From contig NZ_JAAXLS010000008.1 in NCBI RefSeq assembly GCF_012328925.1, positions 183,602-247,601 on the forward strand: a stretch of 64,000 nucleotides of DNA, written 5' to 3'. The stretch comes from Amycolatopsis acididurans (lineage in GTDB: Bacteria > Actinomycetota > Actinomycetes > Mycobacteriales > Pseudonocardiaceae). The notes under the pieces are model-generated. The model was not told the origin of the DNA. It did no database searches and saw only the letters and a program-made list of their open reading frames with translations. The translations under genes were made by a program, and so were the position numbers. Each line of letters begins with the position of its first letter. Position 1 is the first letter of the stretch. Shown here one piece after another: positions 44,822 through 55,269 of the stretch.

Positions 44822-45328
44822 GTGGAACTCGTCTTGGTGTGTCACGCGCACCCGGAGCTTCAGTCCGAGGTGACGCGACGTGGCGACCCGGGGCCGAGCG
44901 CGACGGGCACGGCAGCGGCGGAGGCCGTCGCATCGCGCCTGCGGCACGACCGCTGGGACGCCCTCTACACGGCTCCGCTGCGCGAGACGCTGGAGACAGC
45001 CGCGATCGTGGCGTCGCGGCTCGGGCTCGAGGCGCGTGCCGCCCCCGCACTCGCCGAACGAGGCAACGGGGGTGAGACCACCGCCGCGATCGAGACCATC
45101 ATCGCGGCGCATCCCGGTCAGCGGGTCCTCGTGGTCACGTCCGGCCGTGTGATCAACGGGTTCGTCAGCGGCTTTCTGGGCTCGGCGAAGCCCGTCCTCC
45201 GCCGGCCGGACCGCACCGGGGTAACCGGCGTGCTCGCGGGCCGCAGCGGCCGGCGCGAGCTCGTCTGCCTCAACGATTCCACCCATCTTCGCCTGCCGTG
45301 GCGGGCGCCGGTCACAAAGGAGCTCTAG
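44822..45328 (+). CDS. Degenerate histidine-phosphatase-fold protein
   Basis: This 168-residue protein has the same fold as its neighbour, but the catalytic RHG motif reads CHA (residues 7-9) and the second catalytic histidine is replaced by Ser107 (VTSG instead of VTHG). Arg54 and the fold-defining LVLVCHAHPE and YTAPLRETLETA segments remain. It retains the first histidine but is unlikely to work as a normal phosphatase; binding or regulating a phosphorylated ligand, or pairing with the active neighbour, is possible. It starts at GTG 44822, and the stop lies one base before the next GTG. Confidence 0.75.
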   Translation: MELVLVCHAHPELQSEVTRRGDPGPSATGTAAAEAVASRLRHDRWDALYTAPLRETLETAAIVASRLGLEARAAPALAERGNGGETTAAIETIIAAHPGQRVLVVTSGRVINGFVSGFLGSAKPVLRRPDRTGVTGVLAGRSGRRELVCLNDSTHLRLPWRAPVTKEL

Positions 45329-45329
45329 C

Positions 45330-46748
45330 GTGGATTTCGACGTCATCGTCATCGGATCGGGCCTCGCGGGTCTCGCCTCCGCGCTCACCGCGAAGGAGCG
45401 CGGGGCCGCGGACATCCTCCTCGTCGAGTCCGAAGGTGTGCTCGGTGGCTCGACGCGGCTGAGCGGCGGCGTCGTCATGGGAAGCCGCAGCCGGCTGCAA
45501 CGCGAGGCCGGGATCGAGGACGGCGGGGACGATCTGTTCAAGGAGTACATGGCGATCAACGTCTGGGACGTGGCCGCCGGTCCCGTCGAGCGCTGGGCGG
45601 CGCGAAGCGGCGAGACGATCGACTGGCTCGCCGATCACGGAGTGCCCTTCTACGAGCGGCTCATCTTCAGTGGCGACGACCGGCGTCCGCGGGGCCATTG
45701 CGTCAACGGTGGAGGCCAGGCCATCGTCGACGCGCTGGTGCCGCGCTGCCGCGAAGCGGGCATCGAGTTCCTCCTGGGCAACCGAGTGGACGAACTGGTC
45801 CACGACAACGGGCGGGTCACCGGCGTCCGCGCCGGCGGAGAGGAGCTCACCTGCGGGTCCGTGATCGTGGCGACCGGAGGGTTCGGCGCGAATCCCGAGC
45901 ACCTGGCCGCGCACTACCCGATCGCCTGGATTCCGGGCGAGACCTTCTACATCGGGGCAGACGGCGCGCGCGGCGATCACCTGCGCTTCGCCGGTCAGGT
46001 GGGCGCTGCGGTCACCGGCGAGAACCGTGGTCTGCGGATGCTCAACCCCGGCGTGGACACGATGCACGAGGCGTTCCTGCCCGGCTGGACGATCCTTGTC
46101 GACGACCGTGGTCAGCGATTCTGCGACGAGACCGCGCCGTACGGGATCCTGGACAGCCTGCTCAAGCCCCGCGGGGACGTCGGGTACGTCGTCTTCGACC
46201 ATGCCGCCCTGCGGCCGCCGCCCGGACTCGCCGAGCGGTACGGCGACGCCTACAAGCAGATTTGGCCCAACCACGCCAAGTTCAAGCCGAAGCACTACAC
46301 CGCTGACGTGATGGAGCAGTTCTCCGGCCACGAGCGAGTCCACAGCGCGGAGTCACTCGAGGCCCTCGCCCGCTCGGCCGGCCTTCCCGAGGCGGATTTC
46401 GCCGGCACCGTCGCGCGGTACAACCAGCTCGTGGAGGCCGGCGAGGACACCGACTTCGGCAAGGCCGCCCGGTTCCTCAACCCGATCTCCACCGCACCGT
46501 TCTACGCCGTCGAGGTCCGGCCCACCGCGATCGCGCACACCGGATACGGCTTGCGCATCGACGACCACGCCAGGGTGATCGGCGTCGACGGGAACGTGAT
46601 CGAGGGGCTGTATGCCGCCGGCGAGTGCACCGGCGGCATCGTCGGTCCCACGTACTCGGGCTCGGGCAGCTCACTGGCCAGCGCCGCGGGCGTGGGGCGG
46701 ATGGCCGGCGAGGCCGCGGCGCGTGCCGTGCTCGCGGCGAGGGTCTGA
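45330..46748 (+). CDS. FAD-binding dehydrogenase (fumarate-reductase/ketosteroid-dehydrogenase-like)
   Basis: This 472-residue flavoprotein has the N-terminal FAD motif GSGLAGLASAL (about residues 9-19), a central GGGQAIVDAL segment, a VIVATGGFGANPEHLA motif, and the C-terminal GIVGPTYSGSGSSLASA segment. Together these define the FAD_binding_2 family of succinate/fumarate reductases, 3-ketosteroid dehydrogenases and related tricarballylate-type enzymes. It would introduce or reduce a C=C bond next to a carbonyl. I cannot call a specific ketosteroid dehydrogenase from sequence alone. GTG 45330 follows aaagga. Confidence 0.85.
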   Translation: MDFDVIVIGSGLAGLASALTAKERGAADILLVESEGVLGGSTRLSGGVVMGSRSRLQREAGIEDGGDDLFKEYMAINVWDVAAGPVERWAARSGETIDWLADHGVPFYERLIFSGDDRRPRGHCVNGGGQAIVDALVPRCREAGIEFLLGNRVDELVHDNGRVTGVRAGGEELTCGSVIVATGGFGANPEHLAAHYPIAWIPGETFYIGADGARGDHLRFAGQVGAAVTGENRGLRMLNPGVDTMHEAFLPGWTILVDDRGQRFCDETAPYGILDSLLKPRGDVGYVVFDHAALRPPPGLAERYGDAYKQIWPNHAKFKPKHYTADVMEQFSGHERVHSAESLEALARSAGLPEADFAGTVARYNQLVEAGEDTDFGKAARFLNPISTAPFYAVEVRPTAIAHTGYGLRIDDHARVIGVDGNVIEGLYAAGECTGGIVGPTYSGSGSSLASAAGVGRMAGEAAARAVLAARV

Positions 46749-46752
46749 GCCC

Positions 46753-47397
46753 GTGGAACCCGGCGGTGAAGCCATGCTGTTCGGCCCGCGGGACGAGCCC
46801 GCCGACCGCGACACGATGCTGCGGCTCGTTTACGACCGGCAGCAGATCGTCGAGGTGCTGCACCGTTACGCCCGCGCCATCGACCGGTGCGACGTGCCGC
46901 TGTTGAAGTCGGTGTATCACCAGGACGGCACCGACGCGCACGGGTCGTTCGACGGCAACGCGCACGAGTTCGCCGAGTTCATGATCCCGCGGCTCGCGGC
47001 GCAGACCAGCTACAGCATCCACCACGTCACCAACGAACTGGTGGAGGTCGACGGCGATCGCGCGATCGCCGAGTCCTGCCTGTTCGGGTACCACCGAGTG
47101 CCGGGCGGGCGCGAGTCGGTCGGTCGTTTCTTCGGCGAGGCCTACGCGGACCGTGCCGAGGCGGAGGGCACTCTCGGCGGGGAACACGAGTACCTCACCG
47201 GTGGCCGCTATCTCGACAAGCTGCTCAGGCGGGACGGGATCTGGCGGATCTGGCGGCGGCGGATCACCGTCGAATGGAATCAGTGCCAGCCGTCGCGCAT
47301 GGTGCTCGACGGTGGGCGCGCCCGGTACGACATCCCCGGCGCCCGGGATCGCGGTGACCCCAGCTACGAGCTGAGCTTTGACAAGTTCGACGAGTGA
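46753..47397 (+). CDS. SnoaL-like (NTF2-fold) protein, long form
   Basis: This 214-residue protein has the opening helix (LVYDRQQIVEVLHRYARAIDRCD) and strands of the NTF2 fold, including SIHHVTNELVEVDGDRAIAESC and DGIWRIWRRRITVEW. A 30-residue C-terminal extension follows. It starts at GTG 46753, or at ATG 46774 if the first residues are not translated. It is more distant from the three short SnoaL paralogues of the window. Such proteins act as dehydratases, isomerases or hydratases, and some dioxygenase small subunits share the fold, so a beta subunit of a Rieske oxygenase cannot be excluded. Confidence 0.75.
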   Translation: MEPGGEAMLFGPRDEPADRDTMLRLVYDRQQIVEVLHRYARAIDRCDVPLLKSVYHQDGTDAHGSFDGNAHEFAEFMIPRLAAQTSYSIHHVTNELVEVDGDRAIAESCLFGYHRVPGGRESVGRFFGEAYADRAEAEGTLGGEHEYLTGGRYLDKLLRRDGIWRIWRRRITVEWNQCQPSRMVLDGGRARYDIPGARDRGDPSYELSFDKFDE

Positions 47398-47412
47398 CGA
47401 GACAGGTCGTTC

Positions 47413-47844
47413 ATGGTTAGCGACATCGAGCGCCTGGTGGCGGTCGACGAGATCAAGAAGTTGAAGGCACGGTATTTCCGGTTCCTGGACGCCCATGACT
47501 GGGCCGCCTTCGCCGAGCTGTTCACCGAGGACGCGGATTTCGACATCGCCGAGTCCTCCAGCGGCGTACGGTCCAAAGAGGACTTCCTTGCCGCGCTCGG
47601 TGCACATCTGACCCCCACGGTCTCCGTGCACCACGGCCATATGCCCGAGATCGACGTCGTCGACGAGCGCACCGCGACGGGTGTGTGGGCGATGTTCGAC
47701 TCCGTCGAACCGCCCGCCGGCAGCCCGTACCCCGTGTTGACCGGGTTCGGCCACTACCACGAGGAGTACCGTCGGGAGGCGGGGATCTGGCGGATCAGCA
47801 AGCTGCGGCTCACGCGCCTGAAGCGGAAAACGCGAGCGGCATGA
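47413..47844 (+). CDS. SnoaL-like (NTF2-fold) protein
   Basis: This 143-residue SnoaL-like protein is clearly paralogous to those at 27465 and 48611, with LKARYFRFLDAHDW near the start, SVHHGHMPEIDVVDE in the middle and GFGHYHEEYRREAGIWRIS near the end. The conserved VHHGHMPEI motif is a candidate active site. Its stop overlaps the ATG of the phosphatase-like gene (ATGA), giving tight coupling. Reaction unknown. Confidence 0.82.
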   Translation: MVSDIERLVAVDEIKKLKARYFRFLDAHDWAAFAELFTEDADFDIAESSSGVRSKEDFLAALGAHLTPTVSVHHGHMPEIDVVDERTATGVWAMFDSVEPPAGSPYPVLTGFGHYHEEYRREAGIWRISKLRLTRLKRKTRAA

Positions 47845-48587
47845 CGGGGATGCTCGAGCTTGTTTCGGTACCCAACTTCCGGGACATCGCCGGACCGGTC
47901 GGATACGACACGCCGCGGGGACCGATGCGGCGCGGCCGGATCTTCCGGTCCAGCGCGTTTCTGGCCTCGCCCGAGGACCTGGCCACGCTCGGCGGGCTCG
48001 GGATCGCCGCGATCGTGGACCTGCGGGGGCGGCACGAGATCGAGCGGAGGCCCGACTCCGTCCTGGCCGGCGCCACCTGGCGGCACGCCTGGGTGCCGGC
48101 GCCGGGCGTGGACCTGCTGGGCGCGCTGCGCACGGCGGGCGACGTCCGGGCGGCCATGATCCAGCACTACCGTGAGTTCGTGAGCGCACCGCGCAAACGC
48201 GCGGGGTTCGCCGCGGCGCTCGCGGCGATCAGCGACGGCACGGCGCCGCAGCTGTTCCACTGTGCCGAGGGCAAGGACCGCACCGGCTGGCTGGCGATGT
48301 TGCTGCAGCGCCTTGCCGGGGTCTCCGAGCGGGAGATCGTCGCCGACTACCTGATGACCAACGAGACCATGCGCGGGCGCGGGGACAGCCGTGCGATGGT
48401 CCGGATCGCGCTGGGAGACCGGCCGGACGAGTTCTTCGCGCCCGCCCTGGTCGCCGACGCCGCCTATCTGGAGGCGGGAATGGACCAGTTGCGTGCCGAC
48501 TACGGGGATCTGGAGAAGTACCTGTCGGCGGGGCTCGGGCTTTCCGGCGAACGGCTCGATCGTCTGCACGCTCTGCTCGTGAGTTGA
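47841..48587 (+). CDS. Tyrosine-phosphatase-like (Y_phosphatase3 type) protein
   Basis: This 248-residue protein has the catalytic P-loop HCAEGKDRTG (His140 to Gly149), with nucleophile Cys141 and Arg147. The motifs NFRDIAG near the start and IFRSSAF, then AAIVDLRGRHE, are typical of the lipid/protein tyrosine phosphatase-like family, for example mycobacterial PtpB. The active residues are intact. Its location inside a catabolic operon between two SnoaL genes suggests that it acts on a small molecule or a lipid phosphate rather than only on protein, but that is inference. It overlaps both neighbours. Confidence 0.85.
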   Translation: MTGMLELVSVPNFRDIAGPVGYDTPRGPMRRGRIFRSSAFLASPEDLATLGGLGIAAIVDLRGRHEIERRPDSVLAGATWRHAWVPAPGVDLLGALRTAGDVRAAMIQHYREFVSAPRKRAGFAAALAAISDGTAPQLFHCAEGKDRTGWLAMLLQRLAGVSEREIVADYLMTNETMRGRGDSRAMVRIALGDRPDEFFAPALVADAAYLEAGMDQLRADYGDLEKYLSAGLGLSGERLDRLHALLVS

Positions 48588-48610
48588 GCACCGAGATGAC
48601 CGGAGTTGAG

Positions 48611-49063
48611 ATGGACGTGACGGAAACGGTGGCCCGCCTGCTGGCGATCGAGGAGATCGAGCGCCTGAAGGCCAGGTACTTCCGGTTCGTCGACGAGAAG
48701 CGGTGGGACGAGTTCGGCGAGCTGTTCACCGAGGATGTCGTGATCGACATCGAGGGATCGGCACAGCGGCCACGTGACCGCGCCCAGCTCGTGGCCGCGA
48801 CGCGCCGGCATTATGGCGACGCACTCACGGTGCATCACGGTCACATGCCCGAGATCGAGATCATCGACAGCGATCATGCACGTGGTGTCTGGGCGATGGT
48901 CGACATGATCGAGGTCCCGGAGGGCGGCGAACTGCCCTCGTTCGTCGGGTACGGCCATTACCGCGACGAGTACCGGCGCGACGGCGGGGGATGGCGGATT
49001 TCCCGGCTCAGCCTCAGCCGGATCAAGCTTGACCGGGGCCCGCTCACCTGGTCGGCGACCTGA
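48611..49063 (+). CDS. SnoaL-like (NTF2-fold) protein
   Basis: This 150-residue SnoaL-like protein is the third member of the paralogous set, with IEEIERLKARYFRFVDEKRW, LTVHHGHMPEIEI and GYGHYRDEYRRDGGGWRIS. I chose ATG 48611 because the preceding ccggag is well spaced and the start then lines up with the paralogues; TTG 48584 would overlap the phosphatase stop. It is the last gene of the operon that starts at 44223. A hairpin follows it. Confidence 0.8.
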   Translation: MDVTETVARLLAIEEIERLKARYFRFVDEKRWDEFGELFTEDVVIDIEGSAQRPRDRAQLVAATRRHYGDALTVHHGHMPEIEIIDSDHARGVWAMVDMIEVPEGGELPSFVGYGHYRDEYRRDGGGWRISRLSLSRIKLDRGPLTWSAT

Positions 49064-49070
49064 CGGGAAC

Positions 49071-49098
49071 GCCGGTGGGGAGGTCGGGCCCCACCGGC
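49071..49098. terminator. Hairpin between converging genes
   Basis: GCCGGTGGGG (49071-49080) pairs perfectly with CCCCACCGGC (49089-49098) around an 8-base loop. It separates the SnoaL gene (+) from the nitronate-monooxygenase-like gene (-). Confidence 0.7.
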
Positions 49099-49104
49099 AC
49101 CCGG

Positions 49105-51027
<1,923 letters not shown>

Positions 51028-51804
51028 TTAGGCGACGACGGAATCGGACGACGTCGTGCTCGCCGGTTCGGCCGGAACCCTCGGAGCCTCGACTACGACG
51101 TCGGCTCCGTGCTCGCGGTCGAGGCGCTGGGCGGTGAGCGCACGCAGCAGGAGCCGCACCTGAATGATGATCCAGACCCCGAACAGCGACAGCGGCGCCC
51201 AGAACACGAACAGCCCGTCCCAGGCGAATACGCCCTTGCGTACCAGGAAAGCGAGGGCGCCCGCCTCGAACATGATCGCGATCCAGACCGTCACCCAGCC
51301 GAACCAGCGCGGGAACGGTGAATGCCGCACCGGCGAGGAGGTGAAGCACATGACCGCTATCGCCACCCAGGTGAACACGTAGAACTGGTCGGTGGTCACC
51401 AGGGTCATCATGCCCAGCTCGTGCATCAGCAAGGTGACGTCGGCAGGCCGGGTGGGTGTCCACGCCGCGACACCCCAGAAGATCGGCGGCAGGACGAGGA
51501 ACAAGGACATCATCGCGCCGCCTACCAGGGCGAGCGCACTCCAGATGCGTCCCTTCTCCTGGCGGCGGATCTGCACGGCACAGACCGCGAGAATCGGCAG
51601 CATGAAGGCCGACACCCAGGAAGCGATCGTCGCGCCGATCCGGATCGACACCGTGTGTTCCTGATAGAACGTGGCGACCTCGTGTGCGTCCAAGGACGGA
51701 CTCGGCGGCGGGACCATGTGGAACAGGAAGATGAGGCAGGCGGAGTAGGCGATGGCCATCGCCACGCCCCACCACAGGACGACGACTTGGCTACGTTCTG
51801 ACAT
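51028..51804 (-). CDS. Polytopic membrane protein linked to cytochrome-oxidase-like subunits
   Basis: This 258-residue membrane protein has about seven spans (first at residues 8-28, last near 210-230) and a hydrophilic acidic tail. It contains TPTRPADVTLLMHELGMM and FVFTWVAIAVMCF-like segments, but no heme or copper ligand pattern that I can identify. It is the last gene of a minus-strand operon that runs ferredoxin, SDR, oxidase subunit III-like, subunit IV-like, then this one. ATG 51804 is preceded by aaagga. Function unknown; it may be a membrane anchor for a redox complex. Confidence 0.65.
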   Translation of the reverse strand: MSERSQVVVLWWGVAMAIAYSACLIFLFHMVPPPSPSLDAHEVATFYQEHTVSIRIGATIASWVSAFMLPILAVCAVQIRRQEKGRIWSALALVGGAMMSLFLVLPPIFWGVAAWTPTRPADVTLLMHELGMMTLVTTDQFYVFTWVAIAVMCFTSSPVRHSPFPRWFGWVTVWIAIMFEAGALAFLVRKGVFAWDGLFVFWAPLSLFGVWIIIQVRLLLRALTAQRLDREHGADVVVEAPRVPAEPASTTSSDSVVA

Positions 51805-51879
51805 GGACGAGATTCCTTTCGTTCGGAAGGCTGCCCGGCCCGCTGTGGCCGGCCGTGGGGACAACAGGTGGAGATGGGC

Positions 51880-52155
51880 TCACGCGGGGGTGCCGGCGAC
51901 GTAGAGCACGATGACCATCGCGCAGACCAGCAAGCACCACGCCTGGAACACCATGCGCAAGGCCGGCGGGGCCGCCTTGAGTTCCATGAAGTCGCGGCCG
52001 ACGAAGAGGATCTTGACGAAGGCGGTGACAAGCGAGGCGAGTACGCCGACCGCGCCGATGCCGGCGTGATCGTGTCCGAGCAGGAACGACACGAATGTGG
52101 CCGCGACGAGCCCGATCCACACCTGCACGAGACGGGTCTTCAGTGAGCTGATCAT
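51880..52155 (-). CDS. Cytochrome c oxidase subunit IV-like small membrane protein
   Basis: This 91-residue protein has three spans, a length and layout typical of the prokaryotic subunit IV family (caa3/CoxD type), with the conserved FVKILFVGRDFMELK segment after the second span. It follows the subunit III-like gene immediately. No subunits I or II are present in the window, so it is an orphan assembly or accessory protein here. Confidence 0.75.
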   Translation of the reverse strand: MISSLKTRLVQVWIGLVAATFVSFLLGHDHAGIGAVGVLASLVTAFVKILFVGRDFMELKAAPPALRMVFQAWCLLVCAMVIVLYVAGTPA

Positions 52156-52156
52156 G

Positions 52157-52768
52157 TCAGGCCATTAGGTAGAAGAGCGGAAACAGGACGATCCAGAGCA
52201 GGTCGACCATGTGCCAGAAGCTCGCGCCGACCTCGGCGATGCGCTGGTCATGCGGCCCTGGGCCGCGACGGCTGACGAAGTGGCGCACCACCGCGAGGCC
52301 TGCCAGGCCCAGGATGACGTGCGCCGCGTGGATTCCGGTGAAGATGAAGTAGTACAGGAAGAAATCGTTGGTCGCCGGATTGATCCCGTGGCTGATCTCC
52401 GTGCTGTACTCCAGCACCTTGATCGCCAGGAAGATCAGCCCGCAGACCATTGCGCCGACGACGAGACGTGTCGCTTGCGGACGGTCGCCGGCGCGCAGCC
52501 GTCGGACCGCGCACGCGACGAAGAGTGAGCTGGTGAGCAGGACGATCGTATTGACGAAGCCGAAGGCGACGGTCAGCTGTGGTCGCGATTCCGCGAACAG
52601 GCGCGGCTGGTGAATACGGGCGATGAGAAACACGGCGAAGAACGTCGCGAACACGGTCATGTCCGCGAGCACCAACGCCCAGATGCCCGGCTCGCCGGGC
52701 ACGTGACCACGCAACCACCGGTGTGGCGCCCGCTGCTCTGGCTCGGTGGAGCAAGACGCGCCTGTCAC
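52157..52768 (-). CDS. Cytochrome c oxidase subunit III-like (NorE-type) protein
   Basis: This 203-residue protein has five spans, with the subunit III signature FTGIHAAHVILGLAGL and the terminal segment EVGASFWHMVDLLWIVLFPLFYL. GTG 52768 overlaps the SDR stop by 4 bases (GTGA), the usual coupling in this locus; ATG 52801 would overlap the SDR by 37 bases. NorE-type proteins of this size accompany nitric oxide reductase, but no reductase catalytic subunit is nearby. Its placement next to a P450 ferredoxin suggests a role in electron delivery or O2 handling at the membrane. Confidence 0.8.
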   Translation of the reverse strand: MTGASCSTEPEQRAPHRWLRGHVPGEPGIWALVLADMTVFATFFAVFLIARIHQPRLFAESRPQLTVAFGFVNTIVLLTSSLFVACAVRRLRAGDRPQATRLVVGAMVCGLIFLAIKVLEYSTEISHGINPATNDFFLYYFIFTGIHAAHVILGLAGLAVVRHFVSRRGPGPHDQRIAEVGASFWHMVDLLWIVLFPLFYLMA

Positions 52769-53616
52769 TCGGTGTCCGTCGCCGGCCGTGGCGTCTGCCA
52801 TGGCATCAGGGACCGGCAGCCCAGCCCGCCGTCGACGGGAAGGATCGCGCCGGTGACGTAGGCGCTGGCGGGTGCGACGAGATACCGCACCGCGTGTGCG
52901 ACGTCGTCGGGATCTCCGGCCGCCGGCGGGCTCGCCCGACGCCAGTCGTCGGGTCGGTGATCTTTTCCGATCTTGGGTGGCGCGGCCGCCGGGCGCTCAC
53001 GTCCACGCTCGTGGTCGACCGCGATCGTGCCCACCCGGATCGCGTTGCACCGGATGCCGAGGTGGCCGTACTCGGCCGCCACGGCGCGGGTGAGCGCTTC
53101 GACACCGGCCTTGCCCGCGGTGTACCCCGCGAACCCCGGCATCGCCAGCCGGGCCGCGATGGAGGAGATGTTGACGACGGCCCCTCGGCGGGCGGGGGTC
53201 ATCTTCTCGAGCGCCGCCCTCGTCGTGAGATAGACGCTGGTGAGGGCGCTGTCCTGCAGGCGCCGCCAGTTCGCCGGCGAGATCTGCCCCAGTGGTCCGT
53301 CGACCTCGCGGGTGTGCAAGAGGTCGGTGGGTCCGGCGTTGTTGACCAGAACCGAGAGGCCACCGAAAAGGTCCACGCACCGTTCGACCAGCCCGGTCAC
53401 GTCGTCCTCGGCGGTCACATCCGCACGCACGAACTCGGCCTTGTGACCGGCCTCGGCGAGTTCGCGCGTCGCGACCTCGCCCTGTACCTCGTCACGACCG
53501 CAGATCAGCACGTTCGCCCCCGCACCGGCGAGCGAGCGGGCGATTGCCAGCCCTATGCCGCGGCTGCCGCCGGTGACGATCGCGTTCTCTCCGTCGAGGC
53601 GGAACGGGTCGCTCAT
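52765..53616 (-). CDS. Short-chain dehydrogenase/reductase
   Basis: This 283-residue classical SDR has GGSRGIG (residues 16-22), NNAG (92-95), Ser151/152, Tyr165 and Lys169 (YTAGK). An insertion of about 25 residues rich in proline, arginine and aspartate (about 205-235) precedes the last conserved region. A typical VDGGLG segment and a short basic extension follow. It is translationally coupled to the ferredoxin before it and to the oxidase-like subunit after it. Confidence 0.86.
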   Translation of the reverse strand: MSDPFRLDGENAIVTGGSRGIGLAIARSLAGAGANVLICGRDEVQGEVATRELAEAGHKAEFVRADVTAEDDVTGLVERCVDLFGGLSVLVNNAGPTDLLHTREVDGPLGQISPANWRRLQDSALTSVYLTTRAALEKMTPARRGAVVNISSIAARLAMPGFAGYTAGKAGVEALTRAVAAEYGHLGIRCNAIRVGTIAVDHERGRERPAAAPPKIGKDHRPDDWRRASPPAAGDPDDVAHAVRYLVAPASAYVTGAILPVDGGLGCRSLMPWQTPRPATDTE

Positions 53617-53810
53617 GAGCCGGCGATCGCGAGGGCTTCGGTGGGACAGTGGCGCACGGCCCTGTGCACCGCTTCCTCCTGGTCCGGATCAGGCACTTCG
53701 CGCAGGACGACCACCGTTCCGTCCTCCTCGTTCTGGTCGAACACCTCGGGGGCGTTCATGACGCACTGTCCGGTCCCGCAGCATCGATCGAGGTCCGCGA
53801 CCACGCGCAT
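53613..53810 (-). CDS. 3Fe-4S ferredoxin
   Basis: This 65-residue ferredoxin has Cys10, Cys16 and Cys55 in CCGTGQC and HCPTEAL, the three-cysteine pattern of actinobacterial P450 redox partners. Cys11 is extra and may not bind the cluster. It is the first gene of a minus-strand operon and is divergent from the P450 at 53979, the expected pairing. It probably also serves the other P450s of the locus. Its ferredoxin reductase is not adjacent. Confidence 0.92.
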   Translation of the reverse strand: MRVVADLDRCCGTGQCVMNAPEVFDQNEEDGTVVVLREVPDPDQEEAVHRAVRHCPTEALAIAGS

Positions 53811-53850
53811 GGCGGCAACTCCGTCCTGTCGGCAAGAGGGCTTCGAAAAA

Positions 53851-53922
53851 ACTCTAAGTTGCGAGTATTGTGCGAGCGAGTACGGCAGTCAATCTCGTTG
53901 TCAATATTTCATCACTAGACTA
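53851..53922. promoter_or_regulatory. ACTCTA...GAGTATT and TAGACTA elements, ferredoxin / P450 divergent promoter
   Basis: ACTCTA (53851-53856) and GAGTATT (53862-53868) face the ferredoxin gene, and TAGACTA (53916-53922) lies 56 bases before the P450 start. The whole gap (53811-53978) is A+T-rich compared with the coding DNA. Confidence 0.6.
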
Positions 53923-53978
53923 ATCTCGGCGGTATGGGGCGGCGAGTCCGCCGCCCTGTTGCCTCAGGAGGGTGAGGA

Positions 53979-55259
53979 ATGGACGTGACCGATCCCGTTC
54001 GCGACCTGTTCGACGCGAAGGCGGAGATGGCACGGTGCCCGCATCTGGCCTACGGGCCGATGCGTGAGGAAGGCAAACCGCTCTGGATCGAGCGGGTGCA
54101 GGCCTACGCGCTGACCCGCTACGACGACATCGTCGAGGTGTTGCGCTCACCCGAGCGGTTCTCGTCGGCGATGGCCAGCGGACCGGGCTCGGTGACTCCG
54201 CTGGCTCGTCGGCTCGTGGCCGATCCCGGCACCGGCCCGTTGTTGCGCGCCCGTGCGCAGCGACGTCTCGACATCAGCGCCTCGGTGGTCCTGCTCAACG
54301 CCGATCCGCCGCTGCACAGCCGCCAGCGCAAGCTGGTGAACCGCGCCTTCACCGCGCGCCGCGTGCTGGCCATGGAGCCTTCGGTGCGCCGGCTCGCCGA
54401 CGATCTGCTCGATGCCTTCATCGGGGACGGCAGGGCCGAGATGGTCGGCCAGTTCTCCATTCTCATGCCGATGACGGTCATCGCGGACATCCTCGGTGTC
54501 CCGCCGGAGATGCACCCGACTTTCAAGCGCTGGTCGGATGCTTTCGTCGCGGGGACCGGAAGTATGAGCCTCGGCGATGAGGCCATCGCGGAGCTGTTCG
54601 CCTGTGTCGACGAGTTCTACGACTACTTCACCGACCGGATAGCCGAGCGTCGGGAGAACCCGACGGACGATCTGCTGTCGGCGATCATCAGCGCCCGCAT
54701 CGACGGCGAGACACCGTTGACGCAGAACGAGATGCTGCAGATGCTGGTGCAGTTCCTGGTCGCGGGCAACGAAACGACGACAAGCCTGCTCACTTCGGTC
54801 ATGTTCAAGCTGGTCGGCGAACCCGAGCTGATGGCCGCGGTGCGTGCCGACCGCGAACTGGTGCCCGTCGTGATCGAGGAGGTCCTGCGGCTGGAAACGC
54901 CCGTCCAGGGAATCTTCCGCACCGCGAACGAGGACGTCGAGATCGGTGGGGTCCTCATTCCTAAGGGCAGCAACATCTACCTGGTCTACGGCTCGGCCAA
55001 CCGGGACGAGAAGGCTTTCCGCGATCCCGACGAGTTGCGGACGGATCGTGCCTCGGAGGGCAATCACCTCGCCTTCGGCAAGGGCGAGCACTTCTGCCTC
55101 GGTGCGCCGATCGCCCGGCTGGAGGCGCGCGTCGGCATCAACGCCTGGCTGGACCGGACGACGGAGATCTCACTCGACGCGAACCCCGGCGATATCGAAT
55201 ACCTCCCGAGTTTCGCCCAGCACGCCATCAAGCGGCTGCCGCTGCGGTTCACCGTATGA
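53979..55259 (+). CDS. Cytochrome P450
   Basis: This 426-residue class I P450 has the heme loop FGKGEHFCLG with ligand Cys373, ExxR in EEVLR and I-helix VAGNETTTS. It is closely related to the P450 at 38386-39699. A strong RBS (aggagggtgagga) precedes ATG 53979. It heads an operon that includes an EthD-like protein, an RDHSWG-motif protein, a SnoaL-like protein and a MaoC hydratase, so its product is probably handled by those proteins. It is divergent from its likely ferredoxin partner. Confidence 0.93.
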   Translation: MDVTDPVRDLFDAKAEMARCPHLAYGPMREEGKPLWIERVQAYALTRYDDIVEVLRSPERFSSAMASGPGSVTPLARRLVADPGTGPLLRARAQRRLDISASVVLLNADPPLHSRQRKLVNRAFTARRVLAMEPSVRRLADDLLDAFIGDGRAEMVGQFSILMPMTVIADILGVPPEMHPTFKRWSDAFVAGTGSMSLGDEAIAELFACVDEFYDYFTDRIAERRENPTDDLLSAIISARIDGETPLTQNEMLQMLVQFLVAGNETTTSLLTSVMFKLVGEPELMAAVRADRELVPVVIEEVLRLETPVQGIFRTANEDVEIGGVLIPKGSNIYLVYGSANRDEKAFRDPDELRTDRASEGNHLAFGKGEHFCLGAPIARLEARVGINAWLDRTTEISLDANPGDIEYLPSFAQHAIKRLPLRFTV

Positions 55260-55269
55260 GGGGGTGTTG

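Noticed and set aside
45330..46748. Calling the FAD dehydrogenase a 3-ketosteroid delta-1-dehydrogenase
   Set aside because: Only general FAD_binding_2 motifs are visible; catalytic residues specific to that enzyme could not be confirmed by eye.
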